Origin: Streptomyces marinisediminis
GTDB lineage: Bacteria; Actinomycetota; Actinomycetes; Streptomycetales; Streptomycetaceae
NCBI RefSeq assembly: GCF_026262575.1
Contig: NZ_JAPKFL010000003.1
Span: 62,001-126,000, forward strand
DNA: 64,000 nucleotides
Direction: 5' to 3'
Shown piece after piece: positions 55,528 through 62,674 of the stretch (within the stretch, counting starts at the first letter, position 1; each line of letters starts with the position of its first letter). Position numbers and translations under genes: made by a program. The notes below the pieces were generated by a model. The model was not told the origin of the DNA and searched no databases. It worked only from the letters and a program-made list of their open reading frames with translations.

Positions 55528-55956
55528 ATGGCCCCGATCAGACAGTTCCAGGTCACCTTCGACTGTGCCGAACCCGAGCGCCTCGCTCTTTTCTGGTGCG
55601 AGGTGTTGGGGTATGTCGTCCCGCCGCCACCGCCGGGGTTCGCCACGTGGGGCGAGGTGGATCGCGCGCTGCCCCCTGAGGAGCGGGGTGCGCGCTTCGC
55701 GTGCGTCGACCCCACAGGGGCGGGACCGCGGCTGTTCTTCCAGCGCGTCCCCGAGGGCAAGGTCGTCAAGAACCGGCTGCACCTTGACGTGCGGGTCGGC
55801 ACCGGGCTCGTGGGGGAAGAGCGCCTCGCCGCGCTCGAGGCAGAGTGCGCGCGCCTGGTACCGCTCGGGGCCGTACGCGTGCGACTTCTGCATGACGACA
55901 ACCACTCGTGCATCGTCATGCAGGACATCGAGGGCAACGAGTTCTGCCTCGACTGA
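55528..55956 (+). CDS. VOC-family (glyoxalase-like) protein
   Basis: A 142-residue protein with two beta-alpha-beta3 modules. 'IRQFQVTFDCAEPERLALFW' and CEVLGYVV start the first; 'NRLHLDVRVGTGLVGEERLA' and 'IVMQDIEGNEFCLD' form the second with a likely metal-ligand glutamate at the end. Family members include glyoxalases, dioxygenases and antibiotic-binding resistance proteins. The short length and the FYxxxLG-type opening are of the glyoxalase/bleomycin-resistance-like kind. The function is not defined. Confidence 0.85.
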   Translation: MAPIRQFQVTFDCAEPERLALFWCEVLGYVVPPPPPGFATWGEVDRALPPEERGARFACVDPTGAGPRLFFQRVPEGKVVKNRLHLDVRVGTGLVGEERLAALEAECARLVPLGAVRVRLLHDDNHSCIVMQDIEGNEFCLD

Positions 55957-56068
55957 GTAACACCGACGTGGCCCCGGCCCGCCCGCACGGGGCCGGAACG
56001 CGGGAAGCGGCCCCGCCCTGGCAGGGCGCCGTGGCGCGGATCGCCGGGTCAGCCGCTCCGGGGTCGGC

Positions 56069-56344
56069 TCAGGCTGATCGGGGGACGGCGTCGTCGGTGG
56101 TCTCCGGTGTGGCGGCGGTCGCCAGGTCGTCCAGGGAGAGGCCGAGTGCCCCGGCGAGAGCGGCCACGGTGAAGAAGGCCGGCGTCGGGGCCCGGCCCGT
56201 CTCGATCTTGCGCAGGGTCTCCGGCGACACCCCGGCCGTCAGGGCGACCTCCACCATGCTGCGCTCGCCGCGCGCGTGCCGCAGCAGCACCCCGAGCCGT
56301 TCCCCGCGCTGGCGTTCCCATGGAGTCAACGGAGTTCTCACCAT
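56069..56344 (-). CDS. XRE-family helix-turn-helix regulator
   Basis: A 91-residue Cro/CI-type protein. 'RQRGERLGVLLRHARGERSM', VEVALTAGVSPETLRKIETG and 'TVAALAGALGLSLDDLATAA' form the five-helix DNA-binding domain. ATG 56344 is 7 bp from a 22-bp near-perfect palindrome. It is divergent from a methionine aminopeptidase gene and probably represses it and itself. Confidence 0.88.
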   Translation of the reverse strand: MVRTPLTPWERQRGERLGVLLRHARGERSMVEVALTAGVSPETLRKIETGRAPTPAFFTVAALAGALGLSLDDLATAATPETTDDAVPRSA

Positions 56345-56351
56345 GCTCGTG

Positions 56352-56373
56352 ATACTAATACCGGTATAAGTAT
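56352..56373. promoter_or_regulatory. 22-bp near-perfect palindrome between XRE and map genes
   Basis: ATACTAATACC-GGTATAAGTAT matches its own reverse complement at 20 of 22 positions, centred at CCGG (56361-56364). It lies in the divergent promoter region and is AT-rich, as a Cro/CI-type operator and -10 region would be. Confidence 0.75.
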
Positions 56374-56417
56374 TGGTCGAGGTAGACGGGGCCGAAACGC
56401 CCGAGGAGTGGCAGACC

Positions 56418-57185
56418 ATGGTGGAGCTCAAGAACGCAGCCGCGCTGGACGCGATGCGCGAGGCGGGACGGGTCGTCGCCCAGGCCCTCGCCGCGGCCCG
56501 GGAGGCGGCCGACGTGGGCGTGTCCCTGCGGGAACTGGACGAGGCCGCCCGCACCGTGCTGGAGGAGAACCGGGCCCGCTCACCCTTCCTCGGCTACCGG
56601 CCCTCCTTCGCACCGTCGCCCTTTCCGGGCGTCATCTGCGCCTCGGTCAACGACGCCGTCGTGCACGGCATCCCCACCGGCTACCGCCTCCGCGACGGCG
56701 ACCTGGTGAGCGTCGACTGCGGTGCCGAGCTCGACGGCTGGACGGGCGACGCCGCCATCACCTTCGCCGTCGGCACGCCCCGCCCCGCCGACCGGGCGCT
56801 GATGGACGCCGCCCAGCGGGCGCTCGACGCGGGGATCGCCGCCGCCCGGCCGGGGCAGCGCATCGGCGACATCTCCCATGCCGTCGGCACGGTCGCCCGG
56901 GAGGCGCGCTGCGGGATGCCCGCCGACTTCGGGGGCCACGGCATCGGTCGGCGCATGCACGAGGACCCGCACGTGCCCAACCGGGGCCGCCCCGGCCGGG
57001 GCCTCCTCCTGCGGCCCGGTCTGGTGCTCGCCATCGAACCCATGCTCATGGCCGGCGGCCGTGACGCCTACCGGGCCGACGCCGACGGCTGGACGCTGCG
57101 GACCGCTGACGGCAGCCGAGCGGCGCACGCCGAGCACACCGTGGCCGTGACGGAAGCCGGGCCGCGCGTCCTGACGCTGCCCTAA
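56418..57185 (+). CDS. map: Type I methionine aminopeptidase (paralogue)
   Basis: A 255-residue metalloprotease that removes N-terminal methionine. Family blocks: 'SFAPSPFPGVICASVNDAVV', HGIPTGYRLRDGD, VSVDCGAELDGWTGDAAITF (two metal-binding aspartates), 'GGHGIGRRMHEDPHVPNRG' (histidine), LAIEPML (glutamate) and AEHTVAV (second glutamate). All five ligands are present. ATG 56418 follows GAGGAGTGG; a TTG at 56373 is an alternative that would overlap the palindrome. Its own XRE regulator suggests it is a conditionally expressed second copy beside the housekeeping map found near secY. Confidence 0.92.
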   Translation: MVELKNAAALDAMREAGRVVAQALAAAREAADVGVSLRELDEAARTVLEENRARSPFLGYRPSFAPSPFPGVICASVNDAVVHGIPTGYRLRDGDLVSVDCGAELDGWTGDAAITFAVGTPRPADRALMDAAQRALDAGIAAARPGQRIGDISHAVGTVAREARCGMPADFGGHGIGRRMHEDPHVPNRGRPGRGLLLRPGLVLAIEPMLMAGGRDAYRADADGWTLRTADGSRAAHAEHTVAVTEAGPRVLTLP

Positions 57186-57190
57186 GACGC

Positions 57191-57310
57191 GGCCCGGAGC
57201 ACGGCCCGGAGCACGGCCCGGGCACGGCCCGGAGCACGGCCCGGGCACGGCCCGGAGCACGGCCCGGGCACGGCCCGGGCACGGCCCGGGCACGGCCCGG
57301 GCACGCGGCC
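57191..57310. repeat. 11/12-bp tandem repeat array (GCACGGCCCGG)
   Basis: Ten or so copies of CACGGCCCGGAG or CACGGCCCGGG alternate in tandem immediately after the map stop and before the GT87 gene. Such arrays vary in copy number by slippage. The rest of the 180-bp gap shows only the likely promoter of the next gene. Confidence 0.85.
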
Positions 57311-57365
57311 CCGGGGAGTGAGCGCCGAACCGGCTCGGCGTTCCGGGTAGGGCAGGATGAGGGTC

Positions 57366-58829
57366 ATGAGGAGCGTGCGGGGTGAGCGGGTGGTGCGGCC
57401 TACCGAGGAGGACGAGGTCGCCGCGGCCGGAAGCGAGCTGATCGGCGGGCCGGTGGGGCGGCGCGCGCTCGTGGGCGGGCACCCCATGACCCCGGTGCGG
57501 ATCGTCGTCCTCTGCGCGCTCGGGCTCTTCGCGCTCGGCATGGTGCAGAAGCTGCCCTGCTACGACGGCGGCTGGTTCTTCGGCGCCGGCGCCCAGTACA
57601 CCCACGCCTGCTACTCCGACATCCCGCACCTCTACACCGGGCGAGGGTTCGCCGCGGGTCTGACGCCGTACTTCGACCGGATCTCCGAGGTGTCCGGTGG
57701 TATGGAGTTCCTGGAGTACCCCGTGCTCACCGGCCTGTTCATGCAGGTCGCCGCGTGGCTCACGCCCGGGTTCGCGGAGACGGTGGCCGAGCAGCAGGCG
57801 TACTGGCTGGTCAACGCCGGCATGCTGATGGCCTGCGCCGCGATCATGGTGGTGTGCGTGGCGCGCACGCACCGCCACCGGCCCTGGGACGCGCTGTTGG
57901 TCGCGCTCGCCCCGGCGTTCGCGCTGACCGCCACCATCAACTGGGACCTGCTCGCGGTAGCCCTCACCGCCGCCGCCGTCCTGGCGTGGTCGCGCGGCCG
58001 CCCGGTGGCGTTCGGCGTGCTGCTGGGGCTTGCCACGGCCGCCAAGCTGTACCCGGTGCTGCTGCTCATGCCCCTGTTCGTGCTGTGCCTGCGGGCAGGG
58101 CGCTGGCGCGCCTACCTGACCGCGGTGGCCGGTGCGGTGGGCGCCTGGCTGGCGGTGAACCTGCCGGTCATGCTCTTCGCCTTCGACGGGTGGTCGAAGT
58201 TTTACACCTTCTCGCAGGAGCGCGGGGTCGACTTCGGCTCGTTCTGGCTGATCATCTCGCAGCGCACCGACGGCCAGGTGGAAGCCAACCTCTTCGCCAT
58301 CCTGCTGGTCCTGCTGGGCTGCACCGCCATCGGCGCCCTGGTGCTCTGCGCTCCGCGCCGCCCGCGCTTCGCGCAGGTGGCCTTCTTGATGGTCGCCCTG
58401 TTCATCCTGACCAACAAGGTCTACTCGCCGCAGTACGTGCTGTGGCTGATCCCCCTCGCCGCACTGGCGCGGCCCCGCTGGCGTGACGTCCTCATCTGGC
58501 AGGCCTGCGAGGTCGTCTACTTCTTCGGTATCTGGCTCTACCTCGCCTACACCACGGGTGACGAGCAGCAGGGCCTGCCCACCGAGGGCTACCAGGTGGC
58601 GATCGCGGTGCACCTGCTCGGCACGCTCTACCTCTGTGCCGTCGTGGTCCGCGACGCCCTGTACCCGGAGCGCGATCCGGTGCGCCGCGACGGTTCGGAC
58701 GATCCTTCCGGCGGGGTGCTCGACGGTGCCCCGGACCGCCTCGTCCTCGGACGCCCACCGGCCGCTCCCTCCGAGCCGCCCGCGGGAGAGACCCGGCACG
58801 CCGTACGCTGGGGCACCACTTCTCGGTGA
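57366..58829 (+). CDS. GT87-like polyprenol-dependent membrane glycosyltransferase (DUF2029)
   Basis: A 487-residue membrane protein with ten or more hydrophobic helices. 'PCYDGGWFFGAGAQYTHACY' with the early extracytoplasmic acidic residues, 'YFDRISEVSGGMEFLEYPVL', 'TGLFMQVAAWLTPGFAETVA' and 'GWSKFYTFSQERGVDFGSFW' fit the DUF2029/GT87 family that uses polyprenol-phosphate mannose in actinobacteria. The C-terminal tail is Pro-rich and cytoplasmic. ATG 57366 has GAGGG upstream; ATG 57357 is an alternative. The acceptor is unknown, but cell-envelope glycans are likely. MFS and CCA-enzyme genes lie downstream. Confidence 0.85.
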   Translation: MRSVRGERVVRPTEEDEVAAAGSELIGGPVGRRALVGGHPMTPVRIVVLCALGLFALGMVQKLPCYDGGWFFGAGAQYTHACYSDIPHLYTGRGFAAGLTPYFDRISEVSGGMEFLEYPVLTGLFMQVAAWLTPGFAETVAEQQAYWLVNAGMLMACAAIMVVCVARTHRHRPWDALLVALAPAFALTATINWDLLAVALTAAAVLAWSRGRPVAFGVLLGLATAAKLYPVLLLMPLFVLCLRAGRWRAYLTAVAGAVGAWLAVNLPVMLFAFDGWSKFYTFSQERGVDFGSFWLIISQRTDGQVEANLFAILLVLLGCTAIGALVLCAPRRPRFAQVAFLMVALFILTNKVYSPQYVLWLIPLAALARPRWRDVLIWQACEVVYFFGIWLYLAYTTGDEQQGLPTEGYQVAIAVHLLGTLYLCAVVVRDALYPERDPVRRDGSDDPSGGVLDGAPDRLVLGRPPAAPSEPPAGETRHAVRWGTTSR

Positions 58830-58887
58830 GAGGCGTCGCTTCCCGGTGGGAGACAACGCTTCCCCGCTGCATGGTGAAGCCGTGCAT

Positions 58888-58901
58888 GTTTCACGTGAAA
58901 C
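58888..58901. other. parS: parS site (ParB-binding) between GT87 and MFS genes
   Basis: Perfect GTTTCACGTGAAAC, 35 bp upstream of the MFS start codon on the same strand. A 20-bp imperfect direct repeat (58824-58843 and 58844-58863) precedes it. Confidence 0.92.
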
Positions 58902-58935
58902 GGAGCGGGCCGAAGGAAAGGGAGAGGCCGGGAGC

Positions 58936-60231
58936 ATGGCCGGGACCCAGGGGAGCCTGACTCACGACGGCCGCGTCCTGCTGCGTTTCGCCGGCTTCCG
59001 CAGGCTGCTCGCCGTGCGCCTGCTCTCGCAACTGGCCGACGGCGTGTACCAGGTCGCGCTCGCGGCCTATGTGGTCTTCTCCCCCGAAAGCGAGGCCTCG
59101 GCCGGCGCCATCGCCGCCGCCATGGCGGTGCTGCTCCTGCCGTACTCACTGCTCGGCCCCTTCGCCGGCGTCCTGCTGGACCGGTGGCGCCGCCGTCAGG
59201 TGCTGCTCTACGGCAATCTCCTGCGCGCCACGATGGCCCTCGGCACCGCTGCCCTGCTGCTGGCGACCGCGCCGACGTGGCTGTTCTACCTCTCCGCCCT
59301 GTCGGTCACCGCCGTCAACCGGTTCATCCTCGCCGGGCTCTCCGCCGCACTGCCGCGCGTGGTGGACGGTGAGCGGCTGGTCATGGGCAACTCGGTCTCC
59401 CCGACGGCAGGCACGCTGGCGGCCACCCTCGGCGGGGCGACCGCGCTCGGCCTGCGCCTGGTGGTGCCTGACGGTGCCTCCGCGGACGCCTGGGTCGTGA
59501 CCTGGGCGGCGGCCCTGTACCTCGCGGCCGGCCTGTCGGCCCTGCGCCTGCGACGGGACGCCCTGGGCCCGGACGCCTCCCAGGTGCAGCCGCGGCTGCT
59601 GGCAGCCGTGATCAGCACGGCCCGGGGCCTCCTCGCGGGCCTGCGGCACCTGGAGGAACGCCGCGTCGCCGGCTCCGCGCTCCTCGCGATGGGTCTGCTG
59701 CGCTTCTGCTACGGCGCACTGTTCGTCATGGTGTTGATGTTGTGCCGGTACGCGTGGAGTGAGGACATCGACGAGGGCATGGCCCTGCTGGGGGTTGCCG
59801 TCGGCGTCTCGGGAGCCGGTTTCTTCCTGGCGGCGGTGCTCACCCCCTGGTGCGCGCGGCGGCTGGGACGGCTGGGCTGGATGGCCTGGTGTGCTGCTGC
59901 CGCCGGCGTACTGGTGCTGCCCCTGGGCCTGTCGTTCCGGCCGACCCCCATGCTGGCCGCGGCGTTCCTGGTGGGGCTGGCGTCCCAGGGAGCGAAGATC
60001 TCCACGGACACGGTCGTGCAGTCCGCGGTCGACGACCGCTTCCGGGGCCGCGTCTTCGCGCTCTACGACATGCTCTACAACGTTGCCTTCGTGGGTGCCG
60101 CGGGAGTGGCCGCCCTGATGCTGCCGCCCGATGGGCGTTCCGTCGCCCTCGTGCTCGTCGCCTCGGCGCTGTACGTGGCCACGTCCCTCGGAGTCTTCCG
60201 GCTCCGACGGCGCGTGGAGGCCGACGCGTAG
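58936..60231 (+). CDS. MFS transporter
   Basis: A 431-residue membrane transporter with about twelve helices. 'LLRFAGFRRLLAVRLLSQLA', 'LLPYSLLGPFAGVLLDRWRR' and RQVLLYGNLLRATMA are typical of a group of MFS exporters related to macrolide/tetracycline pumps. GGGAGC lies before the ATG at 58936; frames further upstream cross the GT87 gene in another phase. The substrate is unknown. A parS site is 35 bp upstream of its start. Confidence 0.88.
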   Translation: MAGTQGSLTHDGRVLLRFAGFRRLLAVRLLSQLADGVYQVALAAYVVFSPESEASAGAIAAAMAVLLLPYSLLGPFAGVLLDRWRRRQVLLYGNLLRATMALGTAALLLATAPTWLFYLSALSVTAVNRFILAGLSAALPRVVDGERLVMGNSVSPTAGTLAATLGGATALGLRLVVPDGASADAWVVTWAAALYLAAGLSALRLRRDALGPDASQVQPRLLAAVISTARGLLAGLRHLEERRVAGSALLAMGLLRFCYGALFVMVLMLCRYAWSEDIDEGMALLGVAVGVSGAGFFLAAVLTPWCARRLGRLGWMAWCAAAAGVLVLPLGLSFRPTPMLAAAFLVGLASQGAKISTDTVVQSAVDDRFRGRVFALYDMLYNVAFVGAAGVAALMLPPDGRSVALVLVASALYVATSLGVFRLRRRVEADA

Positions 60232-60445
60232 GCGACGCCGGGCGCACCGCCGCGTGTGCCCTTCCGCCGGTACCGCGGCGCCCCCGCGCGCACCGGCACC
60301 GCGGTTCCCTGGCGCGGAGAGTGCTCTGGCGCGGAGAAGTGCGCCACCCCTGTCACAGCAGTGTCGTTCCTTATCGATAACTTACACAGGTCACTCGGCC
60401 CTTCAGGCAAGCGAAGGCCGTATCCGCACTTCAGGGGGAACCCAC

Positions 60446-60868
60446 ATGACGACTCCGCAGCAGCCAGGCACGCCCGAGGGGCAGCAGCCACCGGCGACAC
60501 CGCCACACCCCCACGCCCAGCCGGTTCCCCCGCAGCCGAAGAAGAGCCCGCTGAAGAAGATCGCCGGCATCGTGGTTCCCGTGATCGCCCTGGGCACCCT
60601 CGGCTACAACCTCCTCCTCGGCGGTGACGACACCACCAAGCTGGAGGTCGGCGACTGCCTGCGGAACACCGGCTCGGAGTCCTCACCGGACGTCGAGAAG
60701 CTGGACTGCGGCGACCCGGAGGCCAAGTTCAAGGTCCTCGACAAGAAGGAGGACACGGTGGCGACCGGGTTTTCCTGCAGTGACGTGGAGGGGGCGACCA
60801 CGATCCTCTCCCTCCAGGAGAGCAAGGGCTCCGCGAACTCCCTGGTGCTCTGCCTCGGCGACAACTGA
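60446..60868 (+). CDS. Small membrane-anchored extracytoplasmic protein
   Basis: A 140-residue protein. A Pro/Gln-rich cytoplasmic start of 32 residues is followed by KKSPLKK and one membrane helix ('IAGIVVPVIALGTLGYNLLL'). An extracytoplasmic domain with four cysteines (VGDCLRN, EKLDCGD, GFSCSDV, LVLCLGDN) follows, probably two disulfides. It resembles LppU/SCO3897-type proteins of unknown function. A GGGGGAA site precedes the ATG. The 214-bp gap upstream contains a TTATCGATAA palindrome (60371-60380). Confidence 0.8.
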   Translation: MTTPQQPGTPEGQQPPATPPHPHAQPVPPQPKKSPLKKIAGIVVPVIALGTLGYNLLLGGDDTTKLEVGDCLRNTGSESSPDVEKLDCGDPEAKFKVLDKKEDTVATGFSCSDVEGATTILSLQESKGSANSLVLCLGDN

Positions 60869-60896
60869 CTCCGGACCCTCACCTCGGTGAGAGTGT

Positions 60897-60942
60897 GGCG
60901 CGGGGCGGGTGTGTTTCACGTGAAACACACCCGCCCCGCGCC
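60897..60942. terminator. 46-bp perfect palindrome (terminator) with parS at its centre
   Basis: The 23 bases at 60897-60919 are followed directly by their exact reverse complement at 60920-60942, with GGCGCGGGGCGGGTGTGT as the outer arm. The site is between the convergent small membrane protein and CCA-enzyme genes and contains a parS core, as at 43814-43867. Confidence 0.85.
60913..60926. other. parS: parS site (ParB-binding) at the palindrome centre
   Basis: Perfect GTTTCACGTGAAAC at the centre of the 46-bp palindrome. Confidence 0.92.
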
Positions 60943-60956
60943 CCCTCCACCGTCGT

Positions 60957-62447
60957 TTACGGCTGTTCGGCCCGGGTGGCCCACCACTCCTTCAGCCGGG
61001 CCACCGCCGCCTCCCGCCCCAGGGGGCCGTTCTCCAGCCGCTGATCGAGAAGGAAGCGGTAGGCCTCACCGATCTCGGGGCCGGGCCGGAGCCCGAGGAT
61101 CTCCATGATCTCGTTGCCGTTGAGGTCCGGCCGGATCGCATCGAGCTCCTCCTGCTCCTGCAGCCGCGCGATCCGCTCCTCCAGCCCGTCGTACGCGCGG
61201 GACAAGGCGTTCGCCTTGCGCTTGTTGCGCGTGGTGCAGTCGGAGCGGGTCAACTTGTGCAGGCGGTCGAGCAACGGTCCGGCATCGCGCACGTAGCGCC
61301 GCACGGCCGCGTCGGTCCACTCCCCGGTGCCGTACCCGTGGAAGCGCAGGTGCAGCTCGACGAGCCGGGAGACGTCCTTGACCATCTCCTTGGAGTACTT
61401 CAGCGCCGTCATCCGCTTGCGGGTCATCTTCGCGCCCACCACCTCGTGGTGGTGGAACGAGACCCGCCCGTCCTTCTCGAACCGACGTGTCCGGGGCTTG
61501 CCGATGTCGTGCAGCAGCGCGGCCAGCCGCAACGTCAGGTCCGGGCCCGTGTCCTCCAGGGCGATCGCCTGTTCCAGCACGGTGAGCGAGTGCTCGTAGA
61601 CGTCCTTGTGCCGGTGGTGTTCGTCCCGCTCCAACCGCAGCGCCGGGAGCTCCGGCAGGAAGTGCTCGGCGAGCCCCGTCTCCACCAGGATCTCCAGCCC
61701 CCGTCGCGGGTGCTCGGAGAGCACCAGCTTGTTCAGTTCGTCGCGGACCCGCTCGGCGGAGACGATGTCGATGCGGTCGGCCATGTCGCGCATCGCCGCG
61801 AGGACGCCCGCGTCGACGGTGAAGCCGAGCTGCGCGGCGAACCGGGCCGCGCGCAGCATCCGCAGGGGATCGTCGGAGAAGCTGTCCTGGGGCGCTCCCG
61901 GGGTGCGCAGCACCTGGCGCGCCAGGTCCTCCAGCCCTCCGTGCGGGTCGATGAACTCCTTCTGCGGCAGGGCCACGGCCATGGCGTTGACCGCGAAGTC
62001 GCGCCGCACGAGGTCTTCCTCGATCGAGTCGCCGTAGGAGACCTCCGGCTTGCGGGAGGTGCGGTCGTAGATCTCGGAACGGTAGGTCGTGACCTCGATC
62101 TGGTACTCCTGACCGCCCTCGGCCGCGGCCGCGGACTTCAGGCAGCCGACCGTGCCGAAGGCGATCCCCACGTCCCAGACCGCGTCCGCCCACGGGCGCA
62201 CGATTCTCAGCACGTCCTGCGGCCGCGCGTCCGTCGTGAAGTCCAGGTCGTTCCCGAGGCGGCCGAGCAGCGCATCCCGCACCGAACCGCCGACCAGGGC
62301 CAGGGAGAAACCGGCCTCCTGGAAGCGACGGGCCAGGTCGTCGGCTACGGGCGAGACCCGCAGCAGCTCACTCACCGCACGACGCTGCACCGTGCTGAGC
62401 TCGGGCGTCGGCGGCTGGGCAGGGCTGTCAGTCTTGGGATTCGGCAC
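60957..62447 (-). CDS. pcnA: CCA tRNA nucleotidyltransferase
   Basis: A 496-residue enzyme that adds or repairs the 3' CCA of tRNAs. The class II nucleotidyltransferase head has LALVGGSVRDALLG and NDLDFTTDARP (GG..R and DxD), plus 'DFAVNAMAVALPQKEFIDPH' and 'DSFSDDPLRMLRAARFAAQL'. The HD domain has ALLHDIGKPRTR, and RKRMTALKYSKEMVKDVSRL follows. The ATG at 62447 is close to the upstream conserved region; the family length of 470-500 fits. Converges on the small membrane protein gene and is divergent from the DUF6049-type gene. Confidence 0.94.
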   Translation of the reverse strand: MPNPKTDSPAQPPTPELSTVQRRAVSELLRVSPVADDLARRFQEAGFSLALVGGSVRDALLGRLGNDLDFTTDARPQDVLRIVRPWADAVWDVGIAFGTVGCLKSAAAAEGGQEYQIEVTTYRSEIYDRTSRKPEVSYGDSIEEDLVRRDFAVNAMAVALPQKEFIDPHGGLEDLARQVLRTPGAPQDSFSDDPLRMLRAARFAAQLGFTVDAGVLAAMRDMADRIDIVSAERVRDELNKLVLSEHPRRGLEILVETGLAEHFLPELPALRLERDEHHRHKDVYEHSLTVLEQAIALEDTGPDLTLRLAALLHDIGKPRTRRFEKDGRVSFHHHEVVGAKMTRKRMTALKYSKEMVKDVSRLVELHLRFHGYGTGEWTDAAVRRYVRDAGPLLDRLHKLTRSDCTTRNKRKANALSRAYDGLEERIARLQEQEELDAIRPDLNGNEIMEILGLRPGPEIGEAYRFLLDQRLENGPLGREAAVARLKEWWATRAEQP

Positions 62448-62674
62448 AACAGCACAGCGTACGTGTCCCCCGCCCGGCGCCGCTCACCCCTTCCCGCGCG
62501 CGGCCCTGCCCGGAGCTGACGGCGATGGCGCCGGTGCCGGGCGGGGCGGCCCCGGGCGCCGGTGTGTGCACGGTGTGTGTGCGACCCCGACCGCGGCACC
62601 CGTGGCCTGCGAAGCTCGTTAGCATCGGAGTGCGCAGACCACCCACCGGCGGCGGAAGACAGGACGGACAGCGC

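Noticed and set aside
57191..57310. CRISPR array, because of regular short repeats
   Set aside because: The repeats are 11-12 bp, contiguous and without unique spacers, and no cas gene is present.
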